Assembly: GCF_003590095.1 (NCBI RefSeq)
Contig: NC_039483.1
Span: 1,116,001-1,180,000 of the forward strand
DNA: 64,000 nucleotides
Source: Trichoplusia ni
Taxonomy: Eukaryota; Arthropoda; Insecta; Lepidoptera; Noctuidae
Direction: 5' to 3'
The notes under the pieces were generated by a model that worked only from the letters and a program-made list of their open reading frames with translations, did no database searches and was not told where the DNA came from. The translations under genes were made by a program, and so were the position numbers. Positions 47,581 through 60,655 of the stretch are shown here, one piece after another; within the stretch, counting starts at the first letter, position 1; each line of letters begins with the position of its first letter.

Positions 47581-48465
47581 CTATTCTGCAGCCGAAAAGA
47601 ATCGAATGGAATCGAAATCGAAGGTTTTGAAAAGGAGCATATTTTTGAAAAACTTTTATAAGAGTCTTATAAACGTTGATTTGTGTCGGAAAAACGTATT
47701 AACTTTTAAAAAATGTCTGATTTTGTCTTCACAGCTGCTCAGTTCCATGCAAACAAGCATTATTCAAGATCAGGGTTTAAGCATGCACTATCAATATGCA
47801 ACTTACCTACAAACCTACCCAATTAGCTACATGGACATAAACAATTAAGGTGAACAAATCACTTTGATACAATTACCCGTACATAAGTTATAGAACCGGT
47901 CAACATCTCAGCTTGCAAACCTTGTGACAAACAAACCGATTTAAATACTTGTAAATGACATGTTCCGTCTGGGTCAGCAAGTTGTTATTGTGCTCTCTTT
48001 AGTCTTAATAACACTATAATTAAATTAAACTTATGTCTTTTCGGCAAGGTTGCAATACTTAAAACTGGGTGTGTACAAAATTTGGGTGGGTACGATTATT
48101 ATTCAATAGTTATTTTATCATTGAAGTACAAATAATCGTCGTCATTTTAATATCAAAATTACATAAGTGATTTTCTTTTCAACATAACAAGGTACCACAT
48201 AGACTCGTCCACCGTATCACCACCACGAATTATTTTTATAATTGTTAACAATAATTATAATGCATGTTGATCTTGAGGGGATGTTTTTGTAATGAATTTG
48301 ACTTCATGAAGTATTTTAATTAAATACCATAAAGTGAGAAAATTTTTACCTAAAATCAATCTTTTTCTAAACAACAATAAAGACGCTAGTCAGACAACCG
48401 TTTATAATGATCTCGGAAAATTACTACCATCTACCTATCTACCTACATCTGGTATCTATGCGTTT

Positions 48466-48710
48466 TGACGACCTCCGTGGTCGAGTGCCGTACGCACCGG
48501 TTTCAAGGTGTCGCTAGCTCTGAGGTCCCGGGTTCGATCCCCGGTCGGGTCAATGTAAAAATTAACATTTCTACATTGTCTCGGGTCTGGGTGTTTGTGG
48601 TACCTTCGTTGTATCTGAATTCCATAACACAAGTGCTTCAGCAACTTACTTTGGGTTCAGAACAATGTATGTGATGTTGTCCGCATTTATTATTTATTTA
48701 TTTATCTGCT
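48466..48710 (+). mobile_element. tRNA-derived SINE (R4), full length
   Basis: The head TGACGACCTCCGTGGTCGAG to GGTTCGATCCCCGGTCGGGT has excellent A and B boxes, and its TGAC and GTCA ends can pair like an acceptor stem. The body contains TTTCTACATTGTCTCGGGTC and TCGTTGTATCTGAATTCC, and the tail is (TTTA)n at 48685-48707. A working tRNA is excluded by the extra-long middle and the attached body. It is the best preserved SINE here and may be recent. Confidence 0.8.
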
Positions 48711-49439
48711 GTATGCTTATCACTTTGAAAACAGTCTTTATTAGTCAAATACGAGGATCTAGAATCTGCAAAGAAAACATTCCCTCGTTATTATTTTATA
48801 AACTCACTTTCTTGTTTGTTTGTCGTTCCAGTTGGATTTTTGTAAATCAATTTTGAGGCACTTCCCGATAAGCTAGCAGGCTGAAGTTTTCAGTTTAGCT
48901 TCAAACCCGATGATAATGCAATTTACAACTATTAAAACGGCTGGACCGATTTTGATAAAATTTGTATGGAGTGACATTTAAAAACGTGGGTATTTAGATT
49001 TTTTAAATCTATTAATTTTTATTTAAGCAGCCATCTTGAAGCTATCAAATTATAACAAAACTTACCTCTGACCTAAGAATTGTACAAGTTTATTTCAAAA
49101 TGAACCTTTGTTTATTCAATTTAAGTTATATTTTAGAAAATTCCTGATATAGGACTTTGGCAAAACATAAGACTAGGCCTTCGTGTCAACTCATATTTTA
49201 ATAACAGTCAGTATACTCTACAAACATTAATGAATCATTCTGTATACAAGGTTAAACTACATTAATTAATTTCCCTTGAATAACGATAATTTGTTTTGCA
49301 TGGAAATTAAAGTAATTTGAATTAATTTTATTGACTTATGCTACAAACTAGCTTGGAAGTTACCTAGACAATAGTTCTCAGGAAGTTTAGAAGGCATTTA
49401 AATTAAAAGGATTTAATTCCTGTCATAAGTTCAGCTAGT

Positions 49440-49674
49440 AGAGCAGCAGGCACCGGGATTGAAGAATCATATGTGAATTTAAGTCTGTAAAAGTCTCACA
49501 CTCCGTTCCGTTAAGCTATACATGAAGAATTGCAACTTATTGTCTTGCAATGACACCGAAACTCGGATGACGTAGCACGGCGGTTTAGGTTTACCTATTA
49601 AGAGTCTGACACTACACGCTATTTCTCTCTGGAGGCGGTTGTCCAAAAAAATCTCCGCCTCTCCAAAAAAAGGT
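49440..49674 (+). repeat. R7 SINE-like copy
   Basis: ACTCGGATGACGTAGCACGG, AAGAGTCTGACACTAC and CTCCGCCTCTCCAAAAAAAG match the copy at 31500 and, inverted, 52456-52566. Confidence 0.7.
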
Positions 49675-50280
49675 TTACCCGTTGATACGATGATAATATT
49701 TTAATGTTACCGTTCTAAGGCCTCGTCCCGTAGAGAAAATGATTGAGAATTGATCACCAAGCTTGCTCGATACTTGTTGTATAGGAAAACCAGATATTAT
49801 TTTTTTAATCCATTTTTGCAATACCCATATTAGTCCTACTACAGTAATGCATTGTTATCCAATGCAGATAGTAAAGGGTTCAAACTTGCTACTTCATGCG
49901 AATAAATCCGAATGAAAAGAAACGCAGAGGCACAACGATTTCTCTCTTTCTCTACCGAAACTAATATTAAAATGTATTCCTGCCCTTATAATTAAAATAT
50001 CCAACCTTATGGCATATTGTGGTTTATTCAATACACAACGAATTAAAAAATAATTCGCCAAAATCAGTCATCAATCTGCAAAGTCCTACTATCCTATGTA
50101 ACTCTTAACGACATTCGCAGTCTGTCAATCGTCGCCAAGCGTTGCGAGCAATTACTCAAATTAATTAGAGTAGTTCAAACACGCGTTTCAATTAAACCCA
50201 TCTGATATGGAAACTGTTTCAGCAGCTGTTAATTAATGCAGATTTTGCTTCCTCATATTTCAGAGTTCACTGGTCAACTG

Positions 50281-50420
50281 AGCACGCTGGTCAAGTGGTT
50301 AGTGGCTGTGACTGCTATTCCAGATGTCGTGAGTTCGATCCCCAACACATGAGAAATGTTTTTTGAGATGAGTATGATTATTTCAATTATTTGCTCTATT
50401 TTTGCGTGTAATTTGTATTG
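50281..50420 (+). repeat. tRNA-type SINE head (R3-like)
   Basis: TGGTCAAGTGGTTAGTGGC and GTGAGTTCGATCCCC are A- and B-box regions with the same spacing as the SINE at 35200. The body soon becomes AT-rich and unrecognisable. Confidence 0.65.
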
Positions 50421-51486
50421 AAAATTATGAAATTATGTGAAATTTTCACGAATTCATCATCATAGTATCTAAAATTACGTAGTTATTCCTGGTAGTTATA
50501 ATCTAAGTGATGAGTAGCTTACTGTAAAGGATGACAACGTGAGAAAGTCTCGATATTAATGATGTGATATCAAAAGCGGCGTTAGTGTGAGGAAAGATTC
50601 TTGAAAAGTGTGAGAGTCTCTTCGAAGTACCTCCGTTAATGTCTGTTACCTAATTAACCTGGTATTATAGAATTTACTATCATGCGAGCTATCTACATAG
50701 GAAATAATTTCGAAGCTTTGAGTAGAAAGAATATTATAATTATATTTACAAATAAAGAGTTTCCGCAAGAATTTTCTCTGATTTGTTTAATTAAATGGCC
50801 TCGACTCCGATCTATAAAACACTCCTATTACAAAAAAAATACATCATCATTTGGGCCGCAAAAAATCTTTCGCAAATACTTTTATTAAAATCTTCTCTTT
50901 TCCTTTTCAGGAATGAAACACGACAATAAGAGCTAAAGCAGTCAGTAACTTTGCCGACACGGTCGATTAAAAATAAACGCAATCCCGTACAGAAAGATCT
51001 TGCTCATATGGCTACCATAAAATCTAATCTACAATCTCACCATATTTAGTCTGCGTAATACAAGTTCCCGTTCATCTCCTAAAACAATTAAGACTCGTCG
51101 ATTAGTCGCAGCGACTGATAATCGCACGGATAATCGCGCAGACGGCGACAATCTTGTCTGCTGACTGTACCGCATAAATCAGAGTGAGTGGTCACGCATG
51201 GGCGGTAGTTAGTGATCTGATCTAGAACGGGGTATGGCCTGCAAAAACATTTAAATTAAGGATTAGTTTATTTTGGTTTTGTTGTGTTATTTATAATATG
51301 GATATGTTTTGAACACTTGCTAGTAGCTTTAAGGATACAAAACTATAAAGATGTTATTGAAGGATATTAACTAAAAACATTCCACTATTTGACATCAAAG
51401 AAATTGCATATTTTTTTTGGAAAAAACATCCTACAAATTGTTGAATATTTCCTTCAACTTAGAGATAACATAATTATCTATACTCT

Positions 51487-51738
51487 TTATACTTTAATAT
51501 ATAAAGCTGAAGAGTTTTTTTGTTTGTTTGTTTGAACGCGCTATTCTCAGGAACTACTGGTCCAATTTGAAAAATTATTTTTGTGTTGAATAGATCATTC
51601 ATCGAGGAAGGCTTTAGGCTATAAACCATCACGCTGCGACTAACAGGAGCGAAGATACAATGGAAAATGTGAAAAAAAACAGGGCAGACATAACTTATAT
51701 CTTCTACCTACGGGGTCAAAGTCGCGAGCAATAGCTAG
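51487..51738 (-). repeat. R1 retroposon, full length, minus strand
   Basis: On the minus strand it runs CTAGCTATTGCTCGCGACTT to CTCTTCAGCTTTATATATTA. Nearly the same as 7406 and 27446. It ends 36 bp before a perfect 28-bp hairpin. Confidence 0.85.
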
Positions 51739-51774
51739 TTCAAAATAAAGCTATTGTTCACAGCAGCTATCCAA

Positions 51775-51836
51775 AAAGACATATTTAATTTCTTATGAAA
51801 ACTGAAATGTTTTCATAAGAAATTAAATATGTCTTT
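51775..51836. repeat. Perfect hairpin with 28-bp arms
   Basis: The arms 51775-51802 and 51809-51836 are exact reverse complements around the 6-nt loop TGAAAT. Such a perfect stem is too long for chance in AT-rich DNA. It could be a young palindromic duplication, the remains of a MITE, or a small-RNA precursor; nothing decides between these. Confidence 0.9.
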
Positions 51837-52455
51837 ATTTATTACTGGTTTTATTCTCATAACCCTGTCGCATCATCTGTACTTGGCTAGCACCGTGATA
51901 CACACAGACAAGTAATTCTTCATCGTAATCTACATCACTTCCAGTTAGTGCTAATACTGCGGCAATTAACTACAACCCCTCCTCCCTCCCTCTACCATAC
52001 CCCTACAATATCAGGGGCCTAGCAACACGTCTTAAAATTAGACTGCTACAAGCGTTGAAGCGAGACGCCGATATACGCCGATTAGAATGCTGTCTCACTT
52101 GTACAAGAACAGTCTTAGTTTGATAAATAGTAGTAGGACCCCAGTTAACTTGCCGAGCAAATTACAAGCATTGATTATTAAAATTAATTGAATATCACCG
52201 TGATAACATTGTAAAAAATTGCATGGTTCGCGTTAAAATGCAAATTGGGTGGATGTGTTACGATCACGGCGTGTATAATTGTAGGGGGATGTGAATGAGT
52301 AATGATTAAGTCAAGTGGCTTTCGAAGAGGATTTTCTTATAATTTATTAATGTTGTTTTAATGAGTTTTCTTGTTATACGGAAAAGGTAATTCTTGTGAA
52401 GTTTATAGTGCAAAATGTTCCAATACTACAGTTTTCATTTACGAGTCAATTTTTG

Positions 52456-52566
52456 GTATGGCGGGGGAATCTTCTTGGACACCCACATCAGGTGTGGGTA
52501 GTGGTAAGTGGGTAGTGTCAGACTCTTACTGACTAAACCTAAATCGTCATTCTACGTTTCCCGCGT
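52456..52566 (-). repeat. R7 SINE-like copy, minus strand
   Basis: GGGGGAATCTTCTTGGACAC, GTAGTGTCAGACTCTTACTG and AATCGTCATTCTACG are the inverted counterparts of the R7 copies at 31500 and 49440. Confidence 0.65.
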
Positions 52567-53593
52567 TGGTCTGTGTGTGGCTAACTGACTATGCATTGCA
52601 ATTTATCGCGCACCAATATTTTTTTTGTTTTTAAATAAACGAAAATTATACCCTGTGATATTTCCACTCCCAAATAGTTTTATATGTACTTTAATAAACT
52701 AGGAAGTCTCCTGTTAGTACCGGGTAAATAATCGACAATTTCTTTTTATACTTTTATTGAGTAAAATGGAAAAAATATTTAGTAGCCTCCTACTATTTTT
52801 TTTTTACACAATAAAAGTATAAAAAAAATAGACGATGAATTATTATATTATTCAGCAGTTTTCGCCGCACTTGACGATACTTAAAAGATTTCACGACACA
52901 TCTTCAAAACAAATGCCAAACGTAATAAAACTTCAAGCCTTAGTATGAGTATCAATAGCTGTGGGAGCGAGAGGTCTGTACCTATATGTGGTGTCTCTCT
53001 CTGTATATTTCCTCTCAATAGATACCACCCAAAGAGCTCGAGACGTTAATACCTATCTAATTAAATTAGGCATCTTTGATCACTTAAGTGCACAGCGCAA
53101 TAAAACATTATGTTCGGGATTAGGGTTCCGCAAGGGTGTTTGAAAGATGGCTAGTTCTATTTCTGTGGAGGTAAATAAATGATTTTGCAGTAAAGAAATT
53201 ACTGCAAGACTCATTAACAATTTCAAAATCGACTTTAGAAAATACATGAAATCAGATGAAACGTATGACTTTCATGAGTTATTCTCTTTGATTTTTTGCC
53301 TCTTTTTAAAGGCTTTGACTGAAGACGGGTACGACGATAATAGTTTTTATAAGAATCGGCAATGGTTATAAAAAATATTATCTACTTTGTTTTATTTGAG
53401 TTTTTTCCTGCAACCGTAACATGTATATACTCGTCTTCAAACGCATGTAGGGTCAGGAATTAACTTTAAAAGATTGTTTGAATGAGCTGAAGCTTTCATA
53501 GCTTCACCGTTCAATATCTAAAAGTAAAATATTTTGTAGAGTCTATTTATGCATCAGATAAAAATATCAGGAAAACAACAACTTTATACACTT

Positions 53594-53832
53594 ACTAGCT
53601 GAGCCAGCAAACGTTGTTTCGCCTAATAAATTATTTCTAGTTGTATGTATTTTTAATGCCATATTATAAAAAAAAAAACAAAAACAAACATCCAAAATTA
53701 TTATTTTTTAGTGTTAGCAACCCTTGTCACTTAGGGGTATGAAAAATAGATGTTCTATTCTCAGACCTACCCGTTTCGGAGGAGTACGGTAACTAACATC
53801 GTGACACGGGAATTTTATATATTAGAAGAAGA
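53594..53832 (+). repeat. R2 retroposon with internal deletion
   Basis: Runs from ACTAGCTGAGCCAGCAAACG to GGGAATTTTATATATTAGAAG. Compared with 54750 and 40751, about 50 bp is missing between CTCAGACCTAC and CGTTTCGGAGGAGTACGG. Confidence 0.8.
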
Positions 53833-54749
53833 TATACGTCCAAGTAGTCGACATCATACTTCATACAGAACCACGATTACCCCCAAATATAGTTCACATT
53901 ATCATTTCATTACTATTTATATACATAGATATAGAAACAGTAAATGCTTACCATTATTATAGAGTAACGCATAAATGTATTATTACTGATATGATACAAA
54001 ATTGTTGGTAATATCATTGCTGTAATAGGCAACCTTAATGGGATCGCTTTGGTATCACCCACCAGTCTAAGAAGACCTCCCGATCTCCCCTTGACTAGCA
54101 CTTACAACTTTACCCTATACGGTTCACCACAACTCTACCTCCTTGCGATAAGAGTCAAATTCGCTTGTTGATATGATTTTTTTACTTGGTGATTTGTTAC
54201 AGGGGGGAGTATTAATACAAATTCAGGTGTTTTGAAAAATTGGTATTGAAGAACATTAAGTTATTTAGCCATACGCCGGCAATTTCGCTATTAACTATTG
54301 GATCGTTTTGAAATCAATTCTTCGGTATCGTGTTACATTTGTATTTGTTTTTTTATTTCACGCTGTTTAATATGTAGCGAGCTTCGAGGTAGGTGGTATT
54401 ACTGTAACTTCATACAGAGTAGATTGTAAAACTGTTATTTTGAATTATTCTTTTTCAAATAACATGATTAACTGTATTGAAATACGACTTTTATTTAGTT
54501 TAATACTGATAGTATACTAGACAAGGGACGTTAAATGGTAATTAGATTAAAAAAACTGTTCATTGCTCTTCGATCGCTTGAATCTGAGTGGTAATTTTTA
54601 CAGCCAAAGTTAACAAACGATTTTTTTCAGTGAAGTGCTTAATAAATACATATTTTTCTCTACCATTTTACTCTTATAATGAAACGGTATTGCATGGAAG
54701 GGTGGCTTATAACCTAGGGCCATTACTGATTGTGAATACTACAGGAAAT

Positions 54750-55014
54750 GGCAAACGTAGTTTTGCCTAATAAATTATTTCTAGTTGTATGTATTTTTTA
54801 ATGCCACATAAAAAAACAAAAAATTTCGTCCAAAAATTAAATATATTATTTTAGTGTAAGCAACCCTTAACACTTAGGGGTATGAAAAATAGATGTTGGT
54901 CGATTCTCAGACTTACTGAATAGGCATATAAAATTTGGTAAACATCGGTTAAGCCGTTTTGGAGGAGTACGGTAACTAACATCGTGACACGGGAATTTTA
55001 TATATTAGAAGAGA
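54750..55014 (+). repeat. R2 retroposon, second plus-strand copy
   Basis: Starts GGCAAACGTAGTTTTGCC, slightly truncated, then shares CACTTAGGGGTATGAAAAAT and the 3' end with the copy at 53594. It keeps the segment GAATAGGCATATAAAATTTG lost from that copy. The two lie about 1.1 kb apart in the same sense. Confidence 0.8.
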
Positions 55015-57734
55015 TAACCTCTTTTCAGATGATAACATATTTGGACAATGTTTAATATTGGAGGACAACATATAACCTATATTCGCGATACCATGTGCAA
55101 ACTGTAGTATTATAATAAAAAAAATAGACACGTCAGATCAAAAACTTCGTGGCACAAATCATTTGTCACTTCGAAATAGAGTCACAAACATAAATATATT
55201 AATGAACTCGTTTTAATTCGAGATAAATTTCTCCAACCTATGATAGCATTAATAAATAACATATAACCTCAACTCATTAATAAAAAATACCTCCGAGTGT
55301 TAAAATCTCTACAGTGCGGTGTGTGGTCTCTGGTACAATTAGAGGGCCAGTATTGTGCTCTATACTCTATGGCAATCTATGGGAATTCAGCGTTTGTAAT
55401 GCCACCTCTAACTCTCGGCTTTCATTGTGATTTATTAAGATATAGCTAGTGTTTTTGTTTTTATTTATGGCTGAGTTGTAAAATGTTTTTTATTAAGCCA
55501 GTATTCGGAAATAAAATAATATTTCTTTTGGTTTTGCGGTAAAGAATTTTGTATTTTAATATTAGTATTGCAGTTTAAATTCCTTATAAATGTACTAAAC
55601 TCTATTCAAATTCTAATATTTACCTAATAAATGTAATTAACTCAATTTCTAATTAAATATGTTTAAGATTATACCTTCTAAACTAAATTCTGTGCTTGGA
55701 GTAGCTTGGTGTAAGTCGCATGTACTAAGAATTGAAGCCATGCAATATAATGTGCTCGTAGAATCACAGACCACACGTAAAAAAGTAAGATCAACATATG
55801 TCCTAAGTAAAGCTTAGTACATTTCCATGTTACCGCACCAAAAAGTTTTATTCACGTAAAGCAAGAAGCCTTGATAACCAAACATATAATCTCCATTAAA
55901 TAATTCGTTAAATTGATGCAAACAGACGCAGCTTTCTCTAACGCCTACGTGTTTGGTACAACCCATGGCCCATGTAACCATTTGCTTAATGTTTCTATCA
56001 TATCACGATTCTATATGAAAGCTATGGTGGTCTGATGTAGCTTAGAAAAATATGATCGCCGGCCATCTTGGAATTAGGATGTCAATAGAATTGGTGTTCT
56101 AAATTTGAATGATGAGTGGAGACCTTTTATAGACGTATGAGGATTTTTTCGTGTTGCGATTTAAATTTTGAAAATGGAATCAGTACTCAAATTGAAATTC
56201 GGTTTTTGTATTATTTTATGCATAGGTTTTTAATCAATATTTCATTTTGAATACAGAACGTTAAACTCATTTCAACCTTATTGAATCATATTCCTCAGTA
56301 AATCCGCTAAACTTATTTTTTTAAACCAATCACAACAACTTAAAACCACATACAACCTTCAAATATTTAACAAACTACGTAAATATGTAAACAGTATCGT
56401 ATCCGGCAGCCGCTACCGACTTTACAAGCGCTCTATCGCTAATCAATCAATCAATCTATCAATTTGCTGTCATTTTTTATCACCGCCATCTTGATTGCTA
56501 ACTCAGTAGACATTTTATAGCTAGTTTATATTCAAGTCTTTTTAAAATTTAATTAATACCACGTTGCATCCGTTTTTATTGAAAACATTGTCGATGCCAA
56601 TAAAGTTAAGAATATAATAAAATTAGTACAAATCCACTATAAGGCGATGATAACTCCTTGGCTGCTAATAGACTGGCCATAAAGCCCACCTTACAGATAC
56701 TATGGGGCAATAAATGAATAAAAACAATTACTGTAGTACCAACGTAACAATACACCTAAAATCAACCGCATACAATTTACACAATTCTTAATCCAACAGC
56801 ATAAAGTTCAATTTTGAATGTCGATTTTGTTGTACCATTTTACCAAGCGTAAAATAATTTTGGATGAAGTGCGTTGTGTGAAAAGGATGGCGTTATACCA
56901 CAAGCGTAAGCGATAGCGTTATTTATTAAAATTAATTTGTAATTATTAATTTATGTTTGCTGTTTTTATTACTGCTGGTGTACATTAAAAATAATTGTAA
57001 TTTACTTAGCATCAATTATGCGAGTAAAATGAACCTATTTTGGTTTTAATTAGAATATACTCGGTAAATCATTTTTTTTCACGAAGTTGATTTTGGTTTC
57101 TTTATTAATTTTGTAATCATTTGGTTCCTGGTGTATAGTAAAACATAATTTTCAATAGCCTAATTTTTTTCTTAAGCTTAATAATTTATTTTTTATGGCC
57201 TAAAGTAATTGAAAAAAATAATTATACTATTTATTTTAAGAGGTTTAATAGCTACATTAAATTATCAATTTTAATGTTTTCATCTTTAACGAAACCAAAT
57301 TTGATTTATGTTAGATATTCAATTATTTTTATTTACTTACAAGATTACAAATAAGTTTTTTTAAGTTTCTTTATTAAATTAGTTTATTTCTTATTTGAAA
57401 ATACCGCAAATATTAAATTAATTAGTTTCAAATGTATTAGACACCATCGCAAAGGTATCTGTAGCACTTTCTATGGTCGTTTTTTATCTAGCAATAAAAT
57501 TAAGAGAATAAGTAGATTAATAAAATATTCATGGTGATTGTAAAGTTTACGTCTCGTATTTGTATACATTTTACAATTGCCTTTGAACCTTCGATCAAGT
57601 CAATCTGAATATAAAATATCAATTTTACTACAATATAAGTAACAGTTAGTCGGTAATTTTAGGCATATAAGTATCAGATATACACTACGAAAACACAATT
57701 CCGAACATAAACTTACAAAAAAAAAAACAACATC

Positions 57735-57960
57735 AATCCCGCTCCCGCTCAATAACCCGCTCTCACCCACAGCTTACCCCATCCCCGTCGGCGAGATGAA
57801 AGCGGTCGGCGCGTTTGAAGCTCCACAGCGGCGCAATTAGGGCTCTCTGTAATGAGAGGAGCGACAGGGCCACTAATCGGCCTAAGACATCAACTCTCAA
57901 ATCAGAAGCGGATCATTTTATTGCCCTTGATTAGGATGCTGGTGTGATCTTGGCCGATTT
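57735..57960. other. GC-raised non-coding island
   Basis: About 220 bp of mixed composition in a strongly AT-rich stretch, with GAGATGAAAGCGGTCGGCGC, GGCGCAATTAGGGCTCTC and CCACTAATCGGCCTAAGAC. No frame stays open usefully. The clustered AATTAG/TAATC cores suggest homeodomain sites; an enhancer is a reasonable guess. Confidence 0.3.
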
Positions 57961-58311
57961 TAAATACTTAAATACATTTATTTCGCTATTTTATATGGTT
58001 GGTCGATATTTTTTATGTCTAATTGATGTGTGAGTAGGATAGTCGAAGAGTTTTTTTTTGGTGATAGTATTTAGGTATTTCGTTTTTTAATTGATTTTAA
58101 AATTTTTATTTTGTGTGCAGTTCCTTTGCAACAGATACATGTGAATTAAATAAAAATATATAATATATGCTTGCTATTCAAATTAGATTCTCATTTAAAG
58201 AAATAGCTTTGTTTTATATATAAGCTCTATTTAGCAGGCTGTTTAATTGATATGCGCTTTTCGTTAATGTTTTTATTGTTTTCAGCCTCTATTGTTAAGA
58301 CTTCAGGGTTC

Positions 58312-58443
58312 AGTACCGCCACGTCTTAAAGTAATATTGCGATTGTGGAAAAGAGATACCGCTCTACATTGTGTATAGCGCTGTCACGCTTCCACAACCT
58401 AAATAACAGCCAGAATAAGATTACTTTAAGACGTAGTGGTAGA
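58312..58443. mobile_element. Palindromic MITE M1, best copy (d)
   Basis: Left end ACCGCCACGTCTTAAAGTAA and right end TTACTTTAAGACGTAGTGGT are inverted copies. The inner ATTGTGGAAAAGAGATACCG and CTGTCACGCTTCCACAACC also pair, leaving only a small centre (CTACATTGTGTATAGCG), itself a mini-palindrome. About 130 bp, so almost the whole element folds on itself. Confidence 0.8.
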
Positions 58444-59204
58444 TCCTCGGTACTTAATCGCGATGCCTTACCGGTATACGAGGGTATTGTACCTTATTAA
58501 TTAATTAACATGGGTACGGTATTACTTCAAATATTTTGATACCTTTGTTAATTTGCAGAGTAATTTGTAAAAGCTTCTTTAAGTGATAAACTTTTTAATG
58601 TTACAAATAGATGTGGCAAAACTTACATCTTTCGAAATGTTATACAACAGAAATATATATCTTGATTACGGTGTTATGCGGACCTTAATTAACAAACTTT
58701 ACCAAAAATCATAATAATTAGAAGAGAATATGTAGACGGACGGCAATAAAAAATCCCCATACTAATATTGAGCAAGTGTTTTCACCTGATTTAAATAGCT
58801 TTTAGCTAAATAAGTATATATACGAAATTATTTTCTAACTCTACTTTTGATTTACCACCAACAAGAAGCTTCAAATAGCCCTACTATACAAGCCTGAATA
58901 TTAAAAGTAGCTACATTTAAAAGGCCTACCCATCATTGTCAAAACGCTACCACAACGAGACGACTCACAAAAACTATTTCCCAACCTCGATCATCGATTA
59001 AACTCTATTTTAATGTCAATTGACACCTTCAACCAAGGAACGAGAATAAAACATTATTGATCGTCTATTTTGAAGTACGCCATAATAACTATGACATCTC
59101 AGTCACTCAACCTATCCATGGATGGTTTTATTCAAAAAAGGTTAAATAAATATCAAGCGGAACCAGAAACTTACTGGCACCACTGATCAAAGTAGTTCAG
59201 TCGT

Positions 59205-59270
59205 TCGCAATTGTGGAAGCAAGACGGCGCTACATGTTATATACCGACATCTCTTTCCTACACAAAAAAA
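59205..59270. mobile_element. Palindromic MITE M1, degenerate copy e
   Basis: AATTGTGGAAGCAAGACGGC, GCTACATGTTATATACCG and ACATCTCTTTCCTACACAA follow the M1 core in order, but the termini are not clear. Confidence 0.4.
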
Positions 59271-59675
59271 TCTTTAAGCAGCAGTGTTGGCCCCCGAGTA
59301 ATGGACTACGATCGATAAAAAAAATGGAAAGAGTTGTATAATACAACTGATTAGAAAGGAACCCGAATCTTTTGTGGACCAAAAACGGGACATAATGTGA
59401 CATCCGTTGATGACAGATGACTATACCAACAACTTTACTTGGGATCTGTACAAGCAAAAATGAACCTTAAAGACTTATTCACGATACGACAAATTCGTCA
59501 CACTTGAATATCCATTACGGGTATAATTCAAATTACTTTGACGGGTCCTTCAATAAAGCTTCGATGGACATGAAATATAACGTAGTTGTATTATAAATAG
59601 TACCTACCGTCTGTTTAAGAGATATAGTTGGCCAAAAGGGATACAATGAGTAATCTTTAATACAGAGGCGCTAAA

Positions 59676-59843
59676 AGGTGGTCCGTTTACTAAATGTAGA
59701 TGTTGACTTTAAGATAGAGATGTTTGCTGCCACAAAGAAAACATTTGCATTTGCGGAAAAGAGACACCAGTATACGCTGTGTATTGTGCTGTCTTGCTCT
59801 TACAACTGTTTTACGTTAAGATATCGTGGTAGAACTCCTGATC
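59676..59843. mobile_element. Palindromic MITE M1, degenerate copy f
   Basis: Starts AGGTGGTCC and ends ATCGTGGTAGAACTCC, with a core TTGCGGAAAAGAGACACC, TACGCTGTGTATTGTGCTG, CTTGCTCTTACAACTG. The left arm carries extra sequence, so it may be a rearranged copy. Confidence 0.5.
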
Positions 59844-60655
59844 CGATCTTGCCTTGTTTTCAAGTTTCCCTGTAAAAATTAGCAAGAACCTTTGAAACTC
59901 CACTTTGTAGGATTGTAAATACTTTAAATGTCTTTTGTTTTTCTGGACACGTCATGCAGAAATTATTTCGCGTATTTTATTGGACTGATTGTAGAGTTTT
60001 TTTGGAAAGCTTTTATGGTTGTTTTTGTCTTCTGGTGGTCTTGATTTTAGGATTGAGTTGTTAACGAGAATAATTATCATCTCTATCAGTCACAGATGTT
60101 ACAAAATGAATCTAGAATTTAATGTGACTTATTATCACACGTATCATCATAGACGCTATCGATACTTTGGTTACATCTCAATCAAAATTACGTTTTAATA
60201 AAGATTTATATGAATTACATCTTGGGTTATCAAATAACTTACGAAGACTCATAGCTATCTGAAGTTGAAGCTCCCAAACTCCTAGGATAGGAGTAAGTAG
60301 TATTGAAGCGGCATATATGAATAATTTTTTCTAAGCCCAAAATCTTTTTCTTCTTCTTACACTTTATCGATATTCGATAATTCACCAATGATCGCATCTC
60401 AGGCAACTTTTTTACAAGCACAGTCTCGTAACTACTGAGAAATGTCTGTGAATATAATGAGGTAATAACATCACAGCATAGTAATATAATTAGCAATTCA
60501 TAACCAGTCGTGTGGTCTCCGGTGGCGAGTTATTTAAGCGATGCCAATTGTTTTGTTTTAAAACCATACATAATATAAATAGTTATGTTTCATCACGGTC
60601 AGGTTTTTGAGGTATCAATTTACATTATTGTTGTACAGAAAATCAATAATAAGTA

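Noticed and set aside
48466..48551. A possible working tRNA gene with excellent B box.
   Set aside because: The spacing and the body with (TTTA)n tail show a tRNA-derived SINE.
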